The position numbers and the translations under genes are program-made. This document shows, one piece after another, positions 57,096 through 64,000 of a stretch of 64,000 nt of DNA. Source of the stretch: Cryptomeria japonica (taxonomy: Eukaryota > Streptophyta > Pinopsida > Cupressales > Cupressaceae); assembly GCF_030272615.1 (NCBI RefSeq), contig NC_081406.1:217998997-218062996 (forward strand), read 5' to 3'. Position 1 is the stretch's first letter; each line of letters opens with the position of its first letter. The notes under the pieces are model-generated. The model saw only the letters and a program-made list of their open reading frames with translations. It was not told where the DNA came from and did not search any database.

Positions 57096-60000
57096 TCATT
57101 ACCTATGCCCCTTTTGTTTTACTATTTATTTTCTTAATTGGTAATGGATCCCTCCCTCTTGTTTCCCTGCACATATTCCTTTTCTCAAACACTTGCATCA
57201 TAAAATATCTTCTTATTTTCTTCATAAAATTAGCACCATACATTTTACTATTCCTACTCCACTATTTGTCATCTCTTATCTTCCTCTTACACCAGCTCCT
57301 ATTATTTTACAACCTACAAGCTCACCTCTTTTCAACATGCATACTATCTCTATTAATACTCCCTATTCATTTCTTTTCTGTTTAAAGGAACCCAACATCA
57401 TTTTCAACCCATCAACTTCTTACATGCCTCCTTGTTGTCTTTCATTCCTTTCTTCATTCATTCCCATTTTAATTTTGTCATCATGACCTTCTATATTTCC
57501 TACACATATGTCCCTCCAAGTATTTTCCTCTTCTTTTCCACATTGTCTTTGTAACTCAGTAAAATTCATCATTTGTATAACTATAAATAATAAGAAAATC
57601 ACTAATCCCTATTCTAGCTAAAGAATTATAAAAAATATCAATAGAATAATGCAAACAAGACAATAAGGATGTATAATATTCAATCAAAACTCCCTATTCC
57701 ATGATCTCATATAGCTTCCATTGTCCTTCTCTTTCTTGATGAATGTTGGCTATCAGATATTGCACTGCTAACCTGCAAATGGCACAAAGATTTGAAGTTT
57801 GTGATTGTTGAAAATGGAGAATTGTTGCTAAATTTATAGATTTTTGGAGAGGATTGATTGAGAGGTGGAAGTCAAGTGAGCTCACATGCTAATTGATAGT
57901 TGAACTGTTAATTTGGAGGTGGAACAGACGATTGAGAGGTGGAACTCAATTGATTGAATAGATAAATGAGTTAACTAATTGAGAAATTAGCTAATTGAAA
58001 GATAAAAAAGAATGATTGGAGAAAATGGTGGAAATGATTTAATTAATCATTTAATTGAAATGATCAATTAAATAGATTGAACTATTAATTGATTGATGAC
58101 TGATTGAAAGCTTTTTGGAAAAAAGTTAATTTAGAAGATAGAAATAAATGATTGGAGAGAATTTGAAAGAATGATTTAATTAATCAGTTAACTGAATTAT
58201 TAATTTAACATGTGATGTAGGATATTTTATTGAAATTCAATTCCATCTTGCATGCTTTTGAACTTGATTTAGAAATTCAATTTAATCTTTGCATGATAAT
58301 GAATTTTTATAATTCAATTTAATCTTTGAATATATTTAGAACTTGACTTAGATTTTCAATTTGATTTTGAATGTTAATTGAATTTTGATTTTATTTAAAT
58401 TCAACTTGATCTTTAAATTCATGCAAACCTGATTTAGGAATTCAATTTGATTTTTTGAAATCATGAAATTGAAATGCACATGTAACAAAATTAGATGAAA
58501 TTAAAAGAATCAATGAAATTATAATTTGGGGATTTGGATTTTGAATTAGAGGAATGAATTAATATTAGAAAAGGGTTTAAATGATTAATTTATTAGGATA
58601 GACTAGAAATTGAATAATAAATAATGTTATGAAGAAATATGAATTTAGACGAATAAGATTAATTAATTTAATTAAATAATTAAAGAAATATTTAATCAAT
58701 TAGACGAATGATTAGTATGTGATTAATGAGACACTTTAGGTGTCTACAGTCTCCTCTTGCAATTTAATTATTATTTTTTTATTTAATAAAATTCCTCATT
58801 TGCATGGACTCTCCCCATGTCTTGTCTTGGTGCTCTTGCATCATAAACTTTTCTACAGGTCCACCTAATAAAATAAAGTAAACACATTAACATGTAGAAT
58901 TTAAATTGCAAAATGATATATAATAGAAATATAAATTATCTTATGATTAAGTAAAAGAAAATAAAAATTTGAAAATTTACTTGTGTGCATTCATAGACAC
59001 TATGTGAAATATTATAAATTTTAGCTAGGTCACGAGGGTAGACTATGGGAGGCTTTTGTTGTATATCTCTCAAAATTTTGATCATTTCCTAAAGTTCTCT
59101 CAAACTTCTAATTATTGCCTTGTTGGTGTAAGAGTTTGTGCCTTGTAGACAAAATTTCCTATATTCTTACATTTGAGAAACCATAAATGTGCCTAGCTTA
59201 GTGTTGAGACACTAGTGGGTTAGGGAAATTATCGCTTTATCAAAGTGATACCTAAAGGAGAACCTCTTACAGTGTGCCATAGTTAGAAGTGAGGCATGTA
59301 GTCAATGATAATGGAAGGTGGGGAAGTTTTGTCTCTTGTCTTGTGGATTTTTTCATGCCCTATCATTGGGTGGTAGCCTTAAGGATTAATATCTTGGTCT
59401 TGGGAGAGACCATGCGTGGTGTGGCCTTGTGGTTGTTAGTCTCTTGCAGTTATAGATTTCATAGGCTTGAGTTCCTTACATTGTTTGGGTAAGCACTAGA
59501 TAGAGATTCTTGTCAATAGTGATAGTCCTAAAATAGAGCTTTGACCACTTGTCATTAATTGGACCCTGTAGTTTTTCCTTTCCCTTAGTTGTTGTGATAG
59601 CTAGTGAAGGTAGAGTGGTCGTTTCAAAGGTATTCACATACCTAGTGGTTGGTGTTCTCTTAGCTTGTGCACCTCTTAAGATGTGTGGGTTTGGTGTGTT
59701 GGACCTATAGTTGGCATGAGTTTAGAGGATGGACTTGGTGAGGTTCAGAGTATTTAAGGATTGAGTACTAGGTGTTGTAATGGTGGAAATTAGGGTTAGG
59801 GTTAAGTTAAGATAATAAAAACACTAAATGACCTAATTAACTAAAATCCTTCCCCCATGTTTGCAAAAATAAGATACATAGATGGAGAAATAAACCTTGA
59901 TAAATTGGGCTTATATTTGGATGCACTCTTTAGGCTGGGATATGGAATGGTTATAGTTGCAATGGTGATAAAGGGACTTCTAATGGACAAGTATAATGAT

Positions 60001-61728
60001 CACATGGCTAGGGTCCACCATTTCCTCTCACATGGTGTTTTTGTGATTTAAAATGAAGTAAAATATAAATGAATTTGATTTGCATTTCAATTGGTCTCAA
60101 TCAATAACCTTTTTGCCAAATCATCAGTACTTGAAGTCATGAGTGTGTTATGGCAACCTTAGCAATTTTGGGAGATAGTACATAATCAGTTTTGAAGATG
60201 TGTGTCCTCAAGAAGTGTGTTCATCTCCAGAAACCTCAATGGTCTCAACATTCTCTATTGTGAGCATAAAGTGTTATTTTGTCCTCTAGTGAAGCTAATA
60301 TGCCTTTGGCATATTCTTTTCATAATGTCAATGTCAAATGAAAATATGACATGTGTACATGGCTTCAATCTTGTTTGCTCCCTTGTTTCTATAAAAGGGA
60401 TTTCCAAGCCATTATATAGTTTGTTTTAGGAGAGGGTGAATAGTTTGTTCATGTGATGTATGTAAAGAAAATATTTTAGTTGGAATACAGAATGAGTTAT
60501 ACATGTTTCAATTACAATTGTCTCCATGATATTGTAGTCAACATCTTTTGAAAGTTAATGAGAAAGTATCATTTATTTTAGCTCTATAATGTTTTTTATG
60601 TTGTATGTCCTATTCTTTGCTTCTTTTTAAGTAGAAAATTAAAATGCTCTGAATACAACACAAGGATCTGGGTAAAATTCCAAGGATCTAAAAGAAGAAT
60701 TGTGATTGTTTCCATAATTAGGGGTGTTAGTGTAAGGCATTGATACTATGAACCTGCTGGTTAAAGTCAAATTTGCTAGACAAATATTGTTTGCTTTCTA
60801 TAGACTAGCTTTATAACCCTAGGAAGGCACTTGTACAAGAAGTCTTGTATTTCCCATCCATAACCAAACTCAAAATGAAAAATCATATGTTTACTTTTAG
60901 TATTTTCTTAAGTTAAGGTTAAATTATATGCTCTTGAAACCACCAATGCATCTTGTCCAAGAATTAAATCAAATCATTAGTATATTTCATGTTTTCTTGG
61001 TCTATATATGAAGAGCATCTCTATTTTATAATACCCAAGTAATTAATTGAGTGAATCGGTAGGTATTGTTGAAGAATCACCCTCCTTGGTCTTGCAAAAC
61101 CAAAAGTGTAGAGGAAATCAACCTTGTTGTTGTTTCTTGTCTATTGGCAATTTGCCCCAAAGTCTTCAAGTATAAGAGTTTGCTAATATTTACGATACTT
61201 TGTGTAATTAGTTGGTAGAACCAACATAATAAGTTATTTTAGTGTATCCCTTGATGTTGCTTGTATGACCTATATGAGCATGCATAATTTCGGTATAGAA
61301 TGTGTGTAATTTTTCTCCCAATGTTTTTGGTGGGAGTGCTCATCGTGGGAGTTGATCTTTTGATCTCACGAGGTTGGGTGGTGTGGAAACCACCATTGGG
61401 GTTTGGAGGATCATGGATGGTGAATTTGACTAGATCAACAAAGACCCACGTTTACTTTATACTTTATTTACTTATTCTATTGTAATTGTAAGTTGGAAGG
61501 ACATTTGAGTCCCAAAGGTGTAATTTGTAATATTTATCTTTGGACCTATCATAATGTGATGGGTTGTAAATAGTTATGAAAATGGTAGTGATAGTGATTT
61601 ATGGTTGTGTGACTTGACATTGGAGTTGAGCATGATTGTATCATGTCATGCTTTTATGCTTAAGTCTGAATATGGTAAATTGAGTTTAGGAACTTTTCAT
61701 TTGATGTTAATGGTTTGGTATTATATTA
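57096..61728. other. AT-rich flank right of element D, no gene recognised
   Basis: Continuous with 25070-29011 before D inserted; the first five bases are the D target duplication. 57,100-57,500 is pyrimidine-rich on the plus strand. 57,850-58,700 is AT-rich with many TTAATTAA and GATTGA words. 59,000-61,700 has only short frames without motifs. GGTGTCTACA at 58742-58751 resembles the end of a minus-strand LTR, but I find no partner. Confidence 0.5.
58230..58460. repeat. Degenerate repeats of an ATTCAATTTAATC word
   Basis: Five or six copies of AACTTGATTTAGAAATTCAA-type units, spaced 40-60 bp and strongly diverged. Confidence 0.5.
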
Positions 61729-62536
61729 TGTTAGGATTAATGATAGTCCCAAAGATACTAAGAGGGGGGTGTGAATCAATATCTAACTGGTTTATAGAAT
61801 ATTTAACCTTATTAAGAACTTTGCATTCCAAAATAGTGTACCGGTAAATAAGAATTAATGTAGTAAACAGGAACAATAAAGATAGCATAGAAAACACACC
61901 ATAACACAAGATGTTTAATGAGGAAACCCGGTGTGGGAAAAACCTCGGTGGGATTTGTGACCCACAATATTCACTCACTGGCCAATGAATAAATATTACT
62001 TACAATGAGGGGCCTGCACATGCAGGAAGGCCAACTGCCTAGAGCTCACTGCTCAATAAGAGTCACACTGACTACAAAAGTGGATTATGAAATCCAATAC
62101 AATGTACTACTTCAAATCAGCATCAACTATGCCAGGTTCAGTACCGGTTTAAGCTCATTCTATAACCAAAACCTTCCTTGTCAACTATATCTCCTTAAAC
62201 AAAATATCATCCATATATTCTCTCCATGCATATACCTTACCGCACAAAATGACCTATAAGATCTCATACATATATATGAGTCTTTTACCATATGTCATGT
62301 CAACTTTACAAAAGATAATTACAATTAAATACAATAAACAAAAGTTTAATCCCTATCGACTGGGGTGTCGGTATGCATTGTTGCCGCTGTCAGTGAAGTG
62401 TCTGTTAGTGTATGTAGATGTCTATGCCAGTGCTGGTGCCTGCCGATGGTTTTCCCAGATGAGTTCCATAAGGTTGCCAGATGGTTGCCATCAATGACAA
62501 CACCAACTATTCTCATAAGAGTGTAAAATGCCAACA
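61729..62536 (-). repeat. 3' LTR of element H (copia), 808 bp
   Basis: Plus-strand start TGTTAGGATTAATG, end AATGCCAACA, followed by a minus-strand polypurine tract. It contains AAGAGGGGGGTG near its left end. Read on the minus strand this is the CACCCCCCTCTTAG block that also lies near the end of the E LTR. The flank to the left is TATTA; the other end of H is outside the window. Confidence 0.75.
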
Positions 62537-62550
62537 ATCTCCCCCTTTGG
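62537..62550 (-). promoter_or_regulatory. Polypurine tract of element H
   Basis: Minus strand CCAAAGGGGGAGAT directly before the TGTTGGCA start of the LTR. Same context as element E. Confidence 0.8.
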
Positions 62551-62929
62551 CATTGAAGGCAACACTCATGAGAAAAATCCAAAAATTGTTCCAAAAACCG
62601 AAGTCCAAAAAGTTACAAAAAGATGTTCTCCCCCTAAGCAGATGATCTCTTCTGATTAATCATTTTTCTCTATCCACTACTCCCCCTTTGACATCAATGA
62701 CAAAGGTTGTCAAATATTGTCAAACGAGTGCAAAATTTTCACTTCAAAGTTTGTAACTGGTTGGTTACAATCTAAAATATATCTGCCAAAACCAAATTTA
62801 AACTCTACATGAATCTATTGCTATCATTTAAGGTTGCCTCTATCTGTTGGATCATGTCGGTGAGATGATGCATGTGCTCTTCCGGTGATCTTTCTGTATG
62901 CAAGAAAAGCGGGCCGATAGAACTCAATA
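62551..62929 (-). mobile_element. Element H interior fragment
   Basis: 3' untranslated part with two more purine tracts on the minus strand (about 62624 and 62684). Around 62830-62890 the minus strand reads as a short coding-like stretch (EEHMHHLTDMIQQIEATL) that I cannot assign. It is cut by the A-like LTR that follows; the exact junction is uncertain by tens of bases. Confidence 0.5.
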
Positions 62930-64000
62930 TGTGAAAAACGGAGCTCTATGGAGCCTTGCTCACACACCCACAGGACTTCTTGGTGCAAGATATGGAGTCA
63001 TGAAGTATGGCTCAGCTTCCCAAGGATGGTTCCATGGTTCTCTATCTTACACAGTCCCTCAAACCAATGTTTTTGCTCTTAGATCACTGAGCAAAATAGT
63101 TTAGGGATGGCAAATGCAAGAACGAGGGATGCTTTTGTGGATTTTAAGATGAGATGCATCCTAAGCTATGCATGATGCTACAAATGCAATAAACTAGCTA
63201 TAAGATGACAAGATTAGTAAAAAAGACTATCCTAGCATACTATATTAGTTCATGATTTAAGCTAAATGATAAGGAACATACTTTAAACTAGCATATTTAG
63301 ATTAATTCCTGTTTAAAAGAGAAGCTAAATGATGAGTATAAAATGAGATATGAAAGCTTGAACGGATTTAAGTATAAGTGTGATGCTAAAGACTTGGATG
63401 ATGAAAATGGAGGAATGAGAGCTCTATTTATAGCAAAAATAGGGCAATGGATGGTCAGGATTGAAAGAGGTAATCAAGGGCCAAGTTTGAAAGTTGGGAA
63501 TCCATGTTTGCAATTGGCACCAATGAAATGGTGACAATTGTCAACATAAGGTTGGTTGAGAGGAGATATAAGAAGCATTAAATGCTTGAGAAGACCTCAT
63601 GGTTACCCTAGGGGTTAAGGGTTAAGGTTAAGTTGGGGTTATCTATTGGATAAAGCTTTTACCCAAAGGATAAACTCTTGTGCAAAGGTTTAAGGATAAC
63701 CATGGTCAAAGCAATAAATGCTTGATGAGACTCTTGGGTTAGATGGAGGTTGAGTTTATGGAAATTCTTTAACCATGTAAGAGGGTTGAGTTAACCATTA
63801 ATGGTTATGAAGACTTTGGGGATAAATTTGTAAGAGTCCTTCCAAATTTGGGGGCATTCAACAAGTTGAATGGATAAAAGCTTTAATGCACTTTGAATAC
63901 TTTACTCCAAATTTGAGAAGTGACCTCCTCAAATTTAGGGAAAAAGGATAATGGATGGGTTTGAGTTAATTAATTAGGTTTAGAAGAATCTAGAAGAGGT
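62930..64000 (-). repeat. LTR related to element A, truncated by window end
   Basis: From about 63300 the sequence follows the A LTR (compare 6900-7500): CTCTATTTATAG, GCATTAAATGCTTGA, GATAACCATGGTCAA, ATAAATGCTTGA, GGTTTAGAAGAATCTAGAAG. It is clearly more diverged than the two A LTRs are from each other. Left of 63300 the match is poor and the boundary is a guess. As the leftmost LTR of a minus-strand element it would be a 3' LTR inserted into H. Confidence 0.65.
63424..63433 (-). promoter_or_regulatory. TATA box of the A-related LTR
   Basis: Minus strand CTATAAATAG, third copy of the box seen in both A LTRs, in the same AGAGC context. Confidence 0.65.

Noticed and set aside
57193-57486. 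Possible small host gene in the pyrimidine-rich stretch
   Set aside because: Overlapping hydrophobic frames in low-complexity sequence, no splice structure or motif.
59289-61485. Short plus-strand ORFs (59289-59492, 59857-60051, 61300-61485)
   Set aside because: Length expected by chance, no family motif, no supporting neighbours.

Overview
This window looks like repeat-rich nuclear DNA from a seed plant with a large genome. A gymnosperm is plausible, but that is inference from element size and nesting; no marker gene settles it. I found no intact host gene, rRNA, tRNA or CRISPR array. About 52 of 64 kb can be assigned to LTR retrotransposons, here lettered A to H. There is also an A-like LTR at the right edge. 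About 8.6 kb of AT-rich flank (25,070-29,011 and 57,096-61,728) is unassigned.

Left block (1-25,069): A (6,456-25,069, minus strand, 18.6 kb) is a Ty3/gypsy element of the Tat/Ogre lineage. Two features support this: a second, archaeal-type RNase H, and a DNG-type protease followed by a G-patch. Read from right to left it contains the 5' LTR, a tRNA-Trp-type primer binding site, a repeat-rich leader, an ORF upstream of gag, gag, protease, G-patch, RT, two RNase H domains and integrase. A 2.7 kb gene of the plant mobile domain (PMD) family follows in antisense, then the 3' LTR. The left A LTR is followed by a second PBS and leader copy (6,078-6,455), so A was part of an LTR-sharing tandem. Element B (1-6,077, minus) interrupts that second leader. 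B uses the same PBS type and encodes a 1,076-residue repeat-rich protein with protease and G-patch motifs, with no RT visible in the window.

Middle block (29,012-57,095): a four-level nest. Copia element D (plus) contains copia element E (plus). E contains F, a pol-less element with 2.4 kb LTRs. F carries chromovirus G (minus) inside its left LTR. Each insertion has a full or decayed 5-bp target duplication. Host reading frames resume across the D/E and E/F junctions, so the order of arrival is D, E, F, G.

Right block (57,096-64,000): unassigned flank, then the 3' LTR of minus-strand copia element H (61,729-62,536), a short piece of its interior, and an LTR related to A that runs off the window.

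The most unusual signal is in A. A palindromic AGCGCT motif occurs in clusters in the 5' leader and again, mostly in inverted orientation, inside the intron of the antisense PMD gene near the 3' end. The two clusters contain perfectly complementary 13-mers, so the genomic RNA could pair end to end or dimerise. All coding regions except the B ORF carry nonsense, frameshift or catalytic-site lesions.
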